Shown here: in pieces, positions 52,301 through 62,600 of the stretch
How the letters are laid out: every line of letters starts with the position of its first letter
Numbering within the stretch: position 1 is the stretch's first letter
Assembly: GCF_963576615.1 (NCBI RefSeq)
Contig: NC_088708.1
Coordinates: 62,474,672 to 62,538,671, forward strand
Direction: 5' to 3'
Source of the DNA: Watersipora subatra
Taxonomy: Eukaryota > Bryozoa > Gymnolaemata > Cheilostomatida > Watersiporidae
Length of the DNA stretch: 64,000 nucleotides
Translations under genes and position numbers: made by a program
Notes under the pieces: model-generated
What the model was told of the DNA's origin: nothing
Database searches by the model: none
What the model saw: only the letters and a program-made list of their open reading frames with translations

Positions 52301-55300
52301 ACTGAAACTAACATTATCTGGTCATGTGACTTACAATTCCCGCTATATGGCGCGAAAAATTTCTACAGCATTTTTCAACCATCATAGCGGACCAAAAGGC
52401 TCATCATTTTTATCAGATGATGATATGCAATCGTTCAAGTTAAGCTTAAAAAATTAAACATATTTTTATGCTATGTTTTGAGATATCAGTGCTCAAAGTT
52501 GCAGCATTACGATGCCGATAAAATAGACGCGTAAGAACAATAGACATGGTTTTTATCGCAAGCGTGAAGTATATTTGTGAAAATAGTTCGACGAATAAGG
52601 ATGCATGAAAGTGTAAACATAAACTATCTCGCACACATTTTAGCCGTTTTAGCACACATACGTCATATTTTAGCCGTTTTGGAAAACGAATCCAACCTAG
52701 GGCGGTCTCGTGTGGCTGCGATTTTTTGTTCGTTTTTTAGCTTTTACGAGCTTTTAATCACATTCCCACATATTTGGCACCTACAACACTACAGAGTAAG
52801 ACATGGCGAATCTTTTGATACCAAATAACTGTAATGTGAATTTTGTTGCAAGTCAACCTTTAAAGAATTGCAGTGGGATGTGGATAATGCACTCTTCAAG
52901 AAAGCAATAAAAGCGATCAAGGACTCACTGCTTTCGGAGCTGCTCTTTCTTTTCCTCTTGTAACTCCTTCTTTATCCTAGCCATCTCCTTCTGAATCTCT
53001 ATCTCTTCCTGCTTTACCTTCTGAGCTGCTTTTCTTCGCTCCTGTGAGGTTAACAACTCAAGTAGGCCTCATTTTTCTTATTCTCAAAAAGCTTTAATTC
53101 ACGACTCTCCCTCTCTCTTTCTTTCACACACTCATTTTCTGGCCTTGTAATGTATGACTTCCTTGCCAGTATTCAGACCTCTGGGCCTAAAGAACTCACC
53201 TCTGCTGCTTTTTGCTTGGCTGTGGTTATCGCTTCTCTTCGAATAGCCTCTTGCTCCTGTTTCTGCTTTACCTCATTTCGTCTCTTATCGCGATTGACTT
53301 TTACCTGTGAGAAATGTCGAGTTCTATGGCTATTTACCGAGACAACTTAACAACCGAGACAACACAGAATCATTTGTTTTATTAACCTGTAAAAAATGTA
53401 CCAACTAACATATTGATGATATACTATGGCAAAAGCATTCCATCACAACAGACTTCTCAACCTAAACAAAACTATAGCACTCAAAAATAAAACATTAAAA
53501 TTTTGGTTGTACTTGCTAGTGATTTCGTTTAAATGAATTAAAATTCAAGCCCCAAAGAAATGGAGACTAATATGCCTGTGGCTTGAAGTTTAAAGGAAAA
53601 CCAAATCTTGAATGTTGCAGGAACATGCAGTGATGCTTTACAGATTAACTTGTTTACTATATCTATCCATCTTGTTCACTTCCTTAAAGGTATTCACAGT
53701 AGAAAACAACTTCTGACATCTTACCTGAGCTTGCCTAACCTGCATCTTGACAGAGGGATCTTTCTTTGGTTTAGGGGCTGTGGGCTTGCCACCAATGTCC
53801 CCGAGATCATATAAAAACTCAGGCCTAATAACTTCTTTTTTCCTAAGTTCCTCTAAAATGTTCTCAGTGGCTGCATCCTCATTGTAATTGTCCAAGTTCA
53901 TCAGCCTGTCATACTCTAAATTTATATTATGAATAAAAGCCTATCAAAGCATGGACTAGCATTGCAGAGACAAGCATTGCATATGCTTCAGAAGAAAATG
54001 CAAGAGAAATATTGCCAAAGCTGCCGAAAGTCTATTTGGTATGGTAAAGATAAAGGAAGCGATGAAAGCCTATAGATTGTGAGTTGAAAAAGTTTTGCTG
54101 GTATTTGAGACACGCTTGATGATAGGTTGGTTTAGGTAAACCATTTAAAAGTTGATTGGTTGCAATTTTAATGCTTTCATGTACTGAAGATTTACTTGCA
54201 TACACCAACAATGTAACTCATTGTAATTCAGTAATTAACTTAATGACTTTGAAACGGCTAAAAATGAAACAAGCATGCGTATGTGCATACATAACTGCAA
54301 ACCTCTGTTGACAACCTTCTATAACAATAACAATTATGAGAGAAAAGTATGATTTTTAACAATCACACAGCCAACAAAATCACAGTATCGATGCTGTGAC
54401 ATAATGCTGACCATGCACAGTAAATACTGAAAACATATTACTGTCTTTTTCAGTGAAATATAAAATACTTCAAGCTATAGAAAATTATCATAATAATTAG
54501 AGGTTGCAATACTAAGCTAATGGTTAATGTAAATTTTCTTAAACAACTTGAACATTAATTCCCCTGGTTGAACTCAGGCTTCTAACACAGCCTGAGTTCA
54601 GCCTAGAATTCTTTATTAGTGGGAGTTGTGACATTATTCAACAAAAGTTACAAGTAGACTTCTAATCCTTAAGGAGCAATAGAAACATCATGATATAAAA
54701 ATTTCATTTTTCATAAAATAATTGGCAACCCAAACAAAATCCTTCTTTTCTAAATTATAAAATGAGTCTACATGGAGTTACATGTTGGAAGTCATGTAAA
54801 CGTGTTCTGAAACACATGACACAATCATGAGGAATACCCGTGTGTACAGTTGGTACGAATCATAGTGAGTGTTGTAAATTGTGGAGCACTACAGTGACCA
54901 TAAAGAGTGTGTAATATACAGACTTTCGTTGTATTCATACCTTCCATAGAAAGAGCTCCAGCATCCGTTTGTTGAATAATGTTTTGTATGGACGGCTCAA
55001 AATTAGAAGAATTTATGTCTTCATCATCTACCCAAATAGCTGCCTCAACTGAATGGTCATCGACAGCGTGAAGGTTTCCGTGCACCCAATCATTCAATAA
55101 CTCCTGGGCTATAAGAGGACTAATACTATACGATGAGAGCTAACTCAGTATATAGTTAAAACTTCTTAGCTGCAAAGTTGCTAGATCACAAAAAGTCAAA
55201 AGGTTTTTGTTAGGAATAAAGCAAAAATCACCAACAAATAATATCAACTTAGTTTAATTGTGTTTCCAATGAAATAAGCTTTGATAAAATCAAATGTTTT

Positions 55301-56289
55301 AAATAAATTAAAGCAAAGTTAAAGATTAATGTGAGCATCGTAAATAAGGAATTTGCATTTATAACAAAACAACTATTATCTAAATTTTTTTTGAATTGGA
55401 AGATGAGATGCATGCAACGAACCAAGCAAACATAAAATGGTATGCACTATGCAGGCCTTTTCCAGTAGTAAACCCCATATTAGATATTTTAGATGAAAAT
55501 TTTACAGATGCCCATATTGTCTATAACATGTCTGAATAGATATTTATAAACCTGGTGTAAAAAAAGTAATCTTTAAAACCAAAATAACTAACCTTCATCA
55601 TACGCTGCATCATGATCATGCAACTGGTCAACAGTCTGCAGAATTGATGCTTTGGTAGACTTGTCGGTCCTTGCTTTACCAAAGGCTTGAGCAGCTGCAA
55701 AATCTGATGCTTCTTCCACTTTCTACAACTCAGACATACATTGTGTAAAAAAGAAGTGTTAACCTTTTTAAAATTTATTGTCATTTTAAATTTCTATTTC
55801 GAAAAGCTGTAACAAAACTAAGTCTGACTAAATGCTGTGAAATGATCTTGATCATTTCTTTGAAGTATCTCTATTTTTGCATTTACAACAAAAAAACGAT
55901 TTCATGACGACTGCCGATAATTAGCTCATAGTAATCAGGTTAGTAATCCTTGTAACATACCTTTATCCATTGCTCAATATCACTTGGTATCGCGTCAGGT
56001 TTGACCTATCAATGCAAAAAATGGACTATCTTGTTCACAATTTAACTATATGCAAAACAAACATTTTGAAGTGTTTTAACAATAACAATTGAAATATGAT
56101 ATGTTTATCACAAAAAGGTGGTAAAACTAATCTGCATTGCATGGCATCTTTCTCAAAAGATATAAAATGGAAATTTTCGGTATTCAATGTAAAAAGCTGA
56201 TTACTAACCCTTTTATTCGAGTGTCTTCCTTTTGATTTTTGCGTTATTCGTTGCCATTTGTATAGTTCCGATGGACTTTGGCTTTCCAT
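37368..56289 (-). CDS. CCDC191: Coiled-coil domain-containing protein 191 (CCDC191), 19 exons
   Basis: Function is poorly known; it is a long coiled-coil protein with SFI1-like Trp helices. Minus-strand exons: 56289-56209, 56005-55961, 55722-55593, 55108-54941, 53915-53725, 53304-53200, 53041-52929, 48592-48403, 45178-45023, 44306-44040, 43575-43428, 42895-42771, 42377-42264, 42051-41800, 40870-40769, 40682-40504, 38243-38126, 37749-37664, 37500-37368. Sum 2703 nt, 900 aa (human about 936). Family marks: N-terminal LYKWQR, IPSDIEQWIK with ASDFAAAQAF, AQELLNDW, RPEFLYDLG, LQLGKARAVSDWK with RAWNAWRHYT, Glu/Lys/Arg-rich coiled coils over exons 6-8 and 13-16, and the C-terminus ELRRKVASILPDF. 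Exon 18 fits only with an AAG acceptor at 37750; the CAG 13 bp upstream would put a stop in frame. Large introns 7, 8 and 16 are mostly repeats. Confidence 0.93.
38941..40055. mobile_element. pogo/Tigger-like DNA element, 1115 bp, TA target
   Basis: Terminal inverted repeats begin CAGTGAAACATGGATAACTC at the left. From the right end, read on the other strand, they begin CAGTGAAACTCGGATAACTC. TA flanks both sides (38939-38940 and 40056-40057). The CAGTG start and TA duplication are typical of pogo/Tigger members of Tc1/mariner. It lies in CCDC191 intron 16. A related unoccupied site is at 54486-54500. No transposase ORF is present. Confidence 0.85.
39263..39388. repeat. 126-bp near-perfect inverted repeat
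   Basis: Two arms of about 60 bp run from CACGGGTTAGCCGAGTCACAC to GTGACCCGGCTAGCCCGTG, with a centre near 39326 (CAGCATGTTG). The arms include AAGGATTTTCGCCACGC and its complement. It lies inside the pogo-like element and could be a nested foldback element or a hairpin. Confidence 0.9.
41051..41275. repeat. CA/CATA-rich microsatellite
   Basis: Degenerate (ACACAT)n-type simple sequence in CCDC191 intron 14. It generates spurious His/Thr-rich and Val/Cys-rich frames. A separate (AG)n run lies at about 41462-41480. Confidence 0.85.
41508..41799. repeat. Tandem repeat of about 35 bp abutting the exon 14 splice donor
   Basis: About eight copies of a unit containing TCATTGGTATACCCAGATAG followed by GTGAGTAGTACATAG. 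The last copy ends exactly at the 5' splice site of CCDC191 exon 14 (donor GTAGTATG on the minus strand, 41799). Confidence 0.85.
42990..43255. repeat. Degenerate tandem repeat of about 55 bp in CCDC191 intron 11
   Basis: Four to five diverged copies share ACAAACACCTGCTCATGCTG and TCATAACACTGC with TTGTAGTTGAT. It is entirely intronic, between exons 12 and 11. Confidence 0.7.
43256..43420. repeat. Intronic duplicate, copy 1
   Basis: Matches 44395-44590 over most of its length (AACCATTCCATGCTGCTAG, then ATTGCTGGTAAACTGGTAAG and ATACCCAAATAAT-like blocks). The two copies lie in introns on either side of CCDC191 exon 10. Confidence 0.7.
44395..44590. repeat. Intronic duplicate, copy 2
   Basis: Second copy of the sequence at 43256-43420, with an extra ATTAAACTATCAAACTATAT stretch near 44550. 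Confidence 0.7.
45414..47281. repeat. 14-bp minisatellite, about 130 copies, with 504-bp higher-order period
   Basis: The unit is GATATTGATAGGAT. Variants include GGTATTGATAGAAT, GATATTGATACGAT and GACATTGATAGGCT. Variant order repeats: TTGGTAGGATGATATTAATA occurs at 46283 and 46787, exactly 504 bp (36 units) apart, and the CGAT-CGAT-GACATT block near 46020 recurs near 46525. Three units make 42 bp, so the array stays open on the minus strand and produces SYQYHPINIILSIS-like peptides for up to 389 codons. It fills most of CCDC191 intron 8. Confidence 0.95.
47459..47483. repeat. 25-bp AT palindrome
   Basis: The sequence GATCTATATATA, one A, then TATATATAGATC forms a perfect palindrome immediately before the long-TIR element at 47488. 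Confidence 0.8.
47488..48223. mobile_element. Long-TIR DNA element, 736 bp
   Basis: The left end CAGTAGGCGCTCCTACAATG mirrors the right end, whose reverse complement is CAGTAAGCGCTCCTACAATG. Inverted arms extend about 200 bp (to 47690 and from 48020), including GGCCCTTCCACAAG and its complement. It has no ORF worth noting and no clear target duplication, so the superfamily is undetermined (a CAG start can occur in hAT, among others). It lies in CCDC191 intron 8. Confidence 0.85.
49189..49807 (+). pseudogene. P2X7 C-terminal-like zinc-domain protein of the Kolobok-type element (frameshifted)
   Basis: Exon 1 (49189-49278) starts MPNSEKLRPWRFEPDALSE. It ends at a good donor (CAA|GTAAGC), and exon 2 begins at 49549 after TTCTTTAG, in phase. 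Exon 2 reads TEWCACKRCQDMPSLPECLC, a Cys pattern like the cytoplasmic zinc domain of P2X7 receptors and the many P2X7-C-like invertebrate repeat proteins, which also carry an N-terminal FEP motif. A frameshift near 49650 is followed in another frame by ECLCMHPGVNEF and LRWNNYLRYH, the expected next part. Trans-membrane channel segments are absent, so this is not a receptor. Its role in the element is unknown. Confidence 0.65.
50205..52230 (-). pseudogene. THAP-domain DDE-type transposase gene of the Kolobok-type element (decayed)
   Basis: Pieces on the minus strand, in order: 52230-52010, a THAP-like N-terminus (HSVCAAAKLRS, FFWPRAEKRPDLHRAWNNW, YLCFRQFKDDMF) ending at a GTGAGT donor; about 51633-51540, an acidic exon (EEFVPTTEDWEEFERYV); 51319-50951, a Cys-rich segment (HCHTCALPC, VTCASCHRSYTW, NPPAGS); about 50720-50530, AIDWELDLAGDGRCDSPG with AYTMMDQ; about 50380-50280, NTMELEGFNRC followed by VRSITTD. 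The GDGRCDSPG and TTD blocks match a transposase-like RNase-H-fold family with candidate catalytic Asp residues. THAP normally needs C-x(2-4)-C and C-x2-H; here the second Cys and the His (Gln instead) are missing. Confidence 0.65.
54420..54620. repeat. Empty-site copy of the repeat that hosts the pogo-like element
   Basis: Matches the flanks of 38941-40055. AAATTATCATAA, TA, then ATTAG reads straight through where the other copy carries the 1115-bp insertion, and CTAATGGTTAATGTAAATTT follows in both. It lies in CCDC191 intron 4. Confidence 0.85.
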
Positions 56290-58227
56290 AGATGTGCAAG
56301 AATTATGTCAAGTACTTTTGGTTTATAGTTTAAAATATCGCACGCAAACTGAAGACGGCCATATTGTTTACCTTGGATATAGCCCAAATTACATTTTAGC
56401 TATCGGGACGTATCATGATTTTGATGAGCTCTTTGGTATAAAAGCGAGAAACGCTAGTTGCCGAGCTGGATGCTATGACTCAATAGGAAGAATTATTTTG
56501 ATGTTTCCTTTAAAAATTTTTTTGTTAATTCTTATGAAATTTAATAGTAGGTTTTACATGGGCTATGACATTAAACTGTTGCAAATAATAACGTTTATTG
56601 TTTAGTTTTTTTTCACTTTTATAGCGGTTTTGTGTAATTGTGTAGGATTTATACACATGTATTTTTACTAGGCTGAAACGAAGGCCATGCACTTCTGATC
56701 TTGACCGAATTCTTTTGATTTGAATTTTTAGTTGAAGTCCGTGAGCAGTTTTATATTAGTGCAGTTTGTTGTAAAATGTCCAGAAGCAATTGTCAGCCTC
56801 TGGAATTGGCTTCAATTTTTCCCAAGCCAAAATTTGAGTTCAGGCAGAATGACACCAATGATATTGTTATGTGTGGTATCTAAGGAATTTACTCACTCAA
56901 ACACTACACTAACATCAGTGATTAGTGATTACCTTGTCTCACTTTATCCAGACTATGCTTTTATGATTAATGTCTCAGAAGGCAAGCCGCCTTATTATGG
57001 TTGCCAAGAATTGTTGCCAAGAGTTCAATTTATAGGACTTGACCCAGATTTTTAGTGCAAGTCCAACTATGCTATTTATTAGATGTCAGAGTAGCAATAT
57101 AAATACTCTTTATTCTCATAAATCAAAACCTTAATACACAATAGCAAAATTCTAAAACAAAGCAAAGCAACAATAAGTAATAAAAGCTAAGTAATAAAGT
57201 ACATCTTACGCCAACAACTAGTTGAATCTGCCCTTAAGCTCTGTCTTGTACGTCTACAAGAGGTCACAGTCAAAAGAGGATGAACTACTATAAATGTTCT
57301 CTTTTATAGGCATATGATTAGCCTGAGGGTAGACGTATAAGTGTTAGGGGTTGTGTCTCTATATTACTGTGGTTGGTCATTGAGGGAGCACTGACTTCGA
57401 GTACGTCAACGGAAGAGCGCTGTCCTGGTGGGGCAAGTGTTGTAGTTGCACAATTTTGCTTCTGTTGTGTACGTCAGGGAAATTCACCAGATTAATGTGA
57501 TGATATATTCAGTTATTTTGTCAGTGTCCGGTGTCAGCTGGCAGAAGATTGGATTTCAGCTTCTCTTTGTGGTTGATTCTTCTAAGTTTAGAGTTCTTAA
57601 TTAGCTTGTTGCTGCATTTGAATTATTGGACTTTGGATGCCTTCAGAGGTCTTGTTGCTGGTGTGGCTTGCTATCCGTACGTCCCGTTGTGTGTATTGTG
57701 TGCACAACTTCTGTGCTTAATCCATTCTTTGGCGGTGTCTTTGTATTTCCAAGCAAGAGCATAATGTATGTAAATCCAGTAATCTGTTCCATTCCGTGTC
57801 CGTATCGAGTTTTAGTAAAATGTCAATATAACAATATACAGCCCTCCATATATCATTGATATGGGGGGCTGTATATCATTGATGACACTGTTTGCTCTGA
57901 AAGCCAAGCTGTGGCGGCAAAGCAAGATTGAGCCAGGAAATCAAGCAATATTTTTCCATTGTTGTTAAAAGGAACAGTGACATAGCAACAGAGATACACA
58001 GCATAAAGTACCCTAATTTAGACTAGATGTGACAACAACAGAGATACTGGACATAAGTCACCCTAATTATACTGACTATAATAGCTTTGTTCACTTCTTT
58101 TTATTTGTGTATTTCACTTTTTCACATTTTAACTTTCACCTTTAATCGTTCCATTTTCACTGACAAAATTGCAACGCTTATAAAATCTTTGAACATCATG
58201 TGATTAACATTACTTCAAATGCATTCC
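56290..58227. other. Region upstream of CCDC191; promoter and uncertain ORF
   Basis: The first 100 bp should hold the CCDC191 promoter (minus strand), including a YY1-like AATATGGCCGTC read on the minus strand. A 107-codon plus-strand frame at 56732-57055 follows an acceptor-like TTTTTAG and encodes a non-repetitive peptide (WNWLQFFPSQNLSSG, YPDYAFMINVSEGKPPYYGC) that I do not recognise. Sequence at 57340-57860 looks like decayed repeat. A hairpin (ATACAGCCCTCCATAT with its complement) lies at about 57838-57876. Confidence 0.35.
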
Positions 58228-58669
58228 TATGGCGCCTTACAGTGCCTCGTGTTGCGTGTTCACAACTTGAGTTGTACAACTCGAGTTGCGCAACTCGAGT
58301 TGTGAACACGCAACGCGACTTTGTAAAAGTAAGGTGCAATATATTGGTATTACGGTAGCATAACCGTAGATCTGGTTATACTAAAAATGGTACATCAATA
58401 GGCACCCGTTAGCTAATAGAAATTAAACTATGTATGTATGTACTGTAAAACTAGAGCTAATGGCGAATTATAGTGTGCCGAGTTTGCAACTCGTGTTGTA
58501 CAACTCGAGTTTATTTACCAACTCGAGTTTGTAAATATAACTCGAGTTGTGCAACTCGAGTTACACAATTCGAGTTCATCAGAAATCTAGGCCGAGTTCT
58601 CTCAACAGCAACTCGAGTTCAACGACTCGGCTTGAGAACATGGAACAAGAAGCACTGTAAGGCGCCATA
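58228..58669. mobile_element. AACTCGAGTT palindrome element, 442 bp, perfect 18-bp TIRs
   Basis: Both ends carry TATGGCGCCTTACAGTGC in inverted orientation (58228-58245 and 58652-58669). Inside are two clusters of the self-complementary 10-mer AACTCGAGTT and variants, separated by AACACGCAACGCG and by TGTACAACTCG-type spacers. No ORF is present. It looks like a non-autonomous DNA element whose sub-terminal regions were amplified. Confidence 0.8.
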
Positions 58670-59623
58670 CTAAACAACTCATCATTTCATTTTTTCTAGC
58701 TGTATTTTCTATATGGAATTTTTTTGTGTGCATCTTTAAACGCCGTTGAAATAATTTCTATGTTCATTTTCGGTGTTCATTCAGTTTCTTGTCAGGTTCT
58801 AGAGAGATAACTCTTTTTTCATTTGAAAAAAAAGTTGCCCGGCTCCCACATAGATTGTTTTTTAGTTTGTTTTTTACATTCTACAATTGTTTTTGTCTCG
58901 TTATATTTATAGAAATAAATATGTGCTAATATCGCCAATATATATAATTTAAATGTGTCTATATATTTAAATTATTATTATTAACTTTCTGTACATGTTC
59001 TGTAAATGAAACACCCCAATTACTCACTTTGCTTCTTTTACAAACCCTTGTTAGTTTTGCGTATAACACAACTCGAGTTCATCAAAAACCCAGGCCGAGT
59101 TGTACAACTCGGCAACTCGAGTTGTACAACTTGTGTTGCGAACACGCAACGCAACTCGAGTTGTACAACTCGAGTTGCGAACACGCAACGCGAGGCACTG
59201 TAAGGCACCATACAATCCAATATTTGGTCATTTTTAACATTGTATGTTGGAAAGCTAACTTGTTAAAGTAATCGTAATTAGACAGTCAAATACATTAATG
59301 CCCTACTTACTGAGTCAGCAGCTATGCGACGCTTCAGTGTAGATGGTTAATTTTAATGGATGTGCCTCTGGCATATAACAAGTAAATATCTACAGTATAA
59401 TGTCACTTCTCACAAACTGAATCAATTATCTTCCACAACCAATGGGGTTTACGACCTACAAAATTAGAAGGATAGATGATTCAATGTTTTGTGTGATCTG
59501 TCTAAAACTGTGTGCAACTGACTTTCATAGAAACCTGATTAGTGGGTGGTGTTATGCTGGCATTGCTATGTGTAACAATACTGTAAAGCACATTTTTCCA
59601 TGTCATTGTCTTATCTGTTTTAG
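58670..59623. other. Spacer between palindrome elements and the TRIM-like gene
   Basis: Apart from the second palindrome element (59065-59212), this is AT-rich sequence with no supported coding exon. The promoter and 5' UTR of the TRIM-like gene should be here. TTATCTGTTTTAG directly before the ATG at 59624 looks like a splice acceptor, so a non-coding first exon probably lies upstream. Confidence 0.4.
59065..59212. mobile_element. Second, truncated AACTCGAGTT palindrome element
   Basis: It ends with GCACTGTAAGGCACCATA (59195-59212), one mismatch from the right TIR of the 58228-58669 element. It contains the same AACTCGAGTT and AACACGCAACGCG blocks. The left TIR is missing, so the left boundary is uncertain. 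Confidence 0.75.
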
Positions 59624-62600
59624 ATGGCAGAAAAAGTGAATGTGGCTGGTAGAAGGTGTGGGTATTGCTATGAAGAGGTCCATGTTGTTCTTGAGCCCAA
59701 AGAACTGCCATGCCATCACATCTTCTGTCTTTCATGCTTAAAATCGGTTTGCGTTCAAAATACAGTTTTCAGCTGCCCTATTTGCCAGTAAGTGTCAAAA
59801 AAGGCCTTTCGTGCTTTTTTAAATAAAAAAAGTGCATCTGTATATGCACATCCAAAACCCCAATATTTTCTTGTCTTTATCAAAGCATAATTCTTGCTGC
59901 AACTTTATACATGTTAATCTTCTGTTCTGTTTCAACCTAATTTGGCATTGTTCTGCCTTCTCGTTTAGGGCACAGCATGACATAAGAAAGTTGGATGACC
60001 TACCAGTGGCTAGTGACCAAACTGCACCAGAAAGCTCAACTGAATACTGCTCATATGAAAACTGTGAGTGTGCTGCTGCCCTCTACTGTATTGATTGTCA
60101 AAAGAAAATCTGCAGCACCCACAATCAGGTGAAAGCTGTGTGGCTTTGCTATAATTATGTTTTTTGGTGTGCTCATAGTTTCTTTACAAGCGGAAAGTTT
60201 GTGTGACTTGAGGTGGTGTATGTTAAAAGGCATTGTTGCACTTTCAGGGTATTGCTAAACTTATCTCCATGTGTAGCTGTGTAGAAGCTATTTGCATTTC
60301 AACACTACATCACACGGTACCCTGCATTAACTTTTTAAAGCTACCAGGCTAATGCTAGTATAAGTTTTTATATTTTCATTAATATATTACTGTTTGCTGT
60401 CACTTTTTCGTAACATGCATCTGAAACCTTTCTCTTTCATGCTACTCTAATGGACAAGGTGATAGTATAGGCGGTTCAATGGGATACCTAATGTATAACC
60501 TCTATTTATTTGCTAGAGCCATCCTTTAATTGAACACCACCTCTATTAGACCACCACTCTGACATTCATTATATATGATCTTTACGAATTCATAATTAAA
60601 ACTCATCAGTAAAAAATTGTTCACAATATAGTGTAAAGGTTTTGTGCCACCCTAACATACTCAACCAGTATAAGACTTGATGCATAGGTTTATACATATA
60701 TTTCTGCTTTGTTCATACAAGTACAAGAATAATCAAGCACATGCAATGAACAGGCCAGAACAGCTCTGCTCTCTAACCCAAACATTTAAGATTATATAGC
60801 GAGTAGGCCCCGCCTCTTGTTTTACTTGGCCGGACTTGGCTTGGCTCGGTTTAGTAGGTGGACACGATTCACCACAATAGTACTAATAATGGTAAATGAT
60901 TACATAAATAACAATTAATTGCTTTCTTGTTACTGTAGGCCTAGTGGTTGCCACAGGTGTAGTCACGGTGTACTTGAGAAGACCGATCATCACAATCATC
61001 TGAACAAATCTCTGATTCAAAATCACTAAGATCTAAATTTGATCCATGTATTTCAGATTTGTCCACAATGTGGTTTACGACCTGATCTGAAGACTTTGAA
61101 ACGTTTTGGTGAGTAATGAGAATACTCTTCAGGAACAACATACGGCGTAATAGCGGCCATTGTTATCGAAGTCATTTGTATCGAAGTCAGTTTTCTCACA
61201 CCAAAGCTTTTCGGTTTTTTTTCTCTAAACATTAAAAGCGATGCCATCACAAATAGTAACTGTACTCGTCTGAAATGTTTTATTCAAAGTAGTTCCTTGT
61301 TTAACTCGGTCTGATACTTTGCCATTTATGAAAAACCGGTTAGTAAAAACACTGAGACCGAAGGCATTAATGTCGCCCTACTTGAAGGAGAGAGCAAAAT
61401 ATAGGCGACATAAGCATCAGTTCGCTCGTAAAAGAGATAAATTTGTCTTCCCAAAATTCTGACTAGGTGGTCGAAAATAAAGTGCCCATCCTCCATTTAA
61501 ATGTCACCTCTAATAAAACCTCACTATAAGAGAACAGTTGAAAAATACAGCACCATAGCGCTCAAATAAAGGTTTTACTGTAACTGATTGGCCACTCAAT
61601 ACTTGTTCGACTCTTGGTTGAATTTTTCCAACCTTAATTAGTCTTCTTCTTGGATGCTGTTTGGTCCGCATGCGTCACTTCTTTTATCCATACTCATTTA
61701 TTATGATGAATAATTAGCAACCTCTTAACTTTACTAAGTACTAGTGGACTGAAGACTCAACCTTGTAACTGTATCAAGTACCAGTAGACTGAAGACTCAA
61801 CCTATTACTTGTACTAAGTAGCTCAGGGAGTGACTTACACAGTTTTGTTTACACACTGACATGCACTCAGATGGACAACAAGAGGTCTCATATGTTCAGC
61901 TTTCTCCCATATTCTTCATACTAATAACTTACAGGTTCACACCGAGCATCAGTTGGTGACTATGTCTGTGTACGAGCTTTCACCTGGCAAGTGTAAAAGA
62001 GATAGATGTCTGCTTCACAATGTGGAGTGCGAGACCGCGTGTGTACATGGTGACAGATTAGCCTGCCGCCAATGTGATACCAGTAAGGAGACCACTCTTT
62101 GCCAGAGTAGGTATTTTACACTATTGGAATGTGAAGGTCGTAAGTGGAACAAGTTGTACAGTTTTGTTTGGGCTGATATATGTTGTATTTTCCATTATAT
62201 CTTTAACCCTCTGAAGCATCTCAGCAATAAAAACTTAAATATAATATGTTTGTTATGATAAGAAATAACAGGACTCATCCACATGGGGTAGAATTGTCTG
62301 TCGAGGATTTAAAATGGAAGTGGTTGGGCATGCACTGTAACAAGCTGAGTACTAACCCTTTTATTAGAAGGCCTTTTTGATTTTTACTTTATTCTTTGCC
62401 ATTTGTATAATTCCAACAGATTTTGGTTTTTCATAAACGCACTAAAGTTAGGTCAAGTAGCTACTGTGCTTTTTGACTTTATTTTAAAAGACCACACGCA
62501 AACTGAAGATGGCCATATTGTTTGCCTTGGATATAACCCATGTTTATTTGTAAAGTTTAGTATTACACTATAGAGATAGTCTATTCAACCCACCCTCTCT

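Larger units (their letters stand above)
48803..52859. mobile_element. Kolobok-type DNA transposon, 4057 bp, TTAA duplication
   Basis: TTAA flanks both ends (48799-48802 and 52860-52863). Terminal inverted repeats begin AGGTTGACTTGCAACAAAAT on both ends and extend about 160 bp. TTAA duplications and a THAP-containing transposase are the marks of the Kolobok superfamily. Inside are a minus-strand THAP plus DDE-like gene and a convergent plus-strand ORF with a P2X7-C-like zinc domain. It fills most of CCDC191 intron 7 and ends 69 bp from the exon 7 donor. Two MITEs at 23794 and 26058 share its ends. Confidence 0.88.

Noticed and set aside
56258-56605. 115-codon plus-strand frame over the CCDC191 first exon
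   Set aside because: Its first part is antisense to the coding exon and promoter. The duplicated copy at 62305-62545 keeps only part of the frame. No family resemblance was seen.
57531-57859. Hydrophobic plus-strand frames (77 codons each, overlapping)
   Set aside because: Two different frames are open over the same bases, typical of low-stop repeat sequence. No motif or homology was recognised.
59442-59639. Cys-rich frame CVICLKLCATDFH just before the TRIM-like ATG, at first sight a RING
   Set aside because: Cys/His spacing does not fit a RING. The true RING starts in another frame at 59624, and the sequence overlaps a probable polypyrimidine tract and acceptor.
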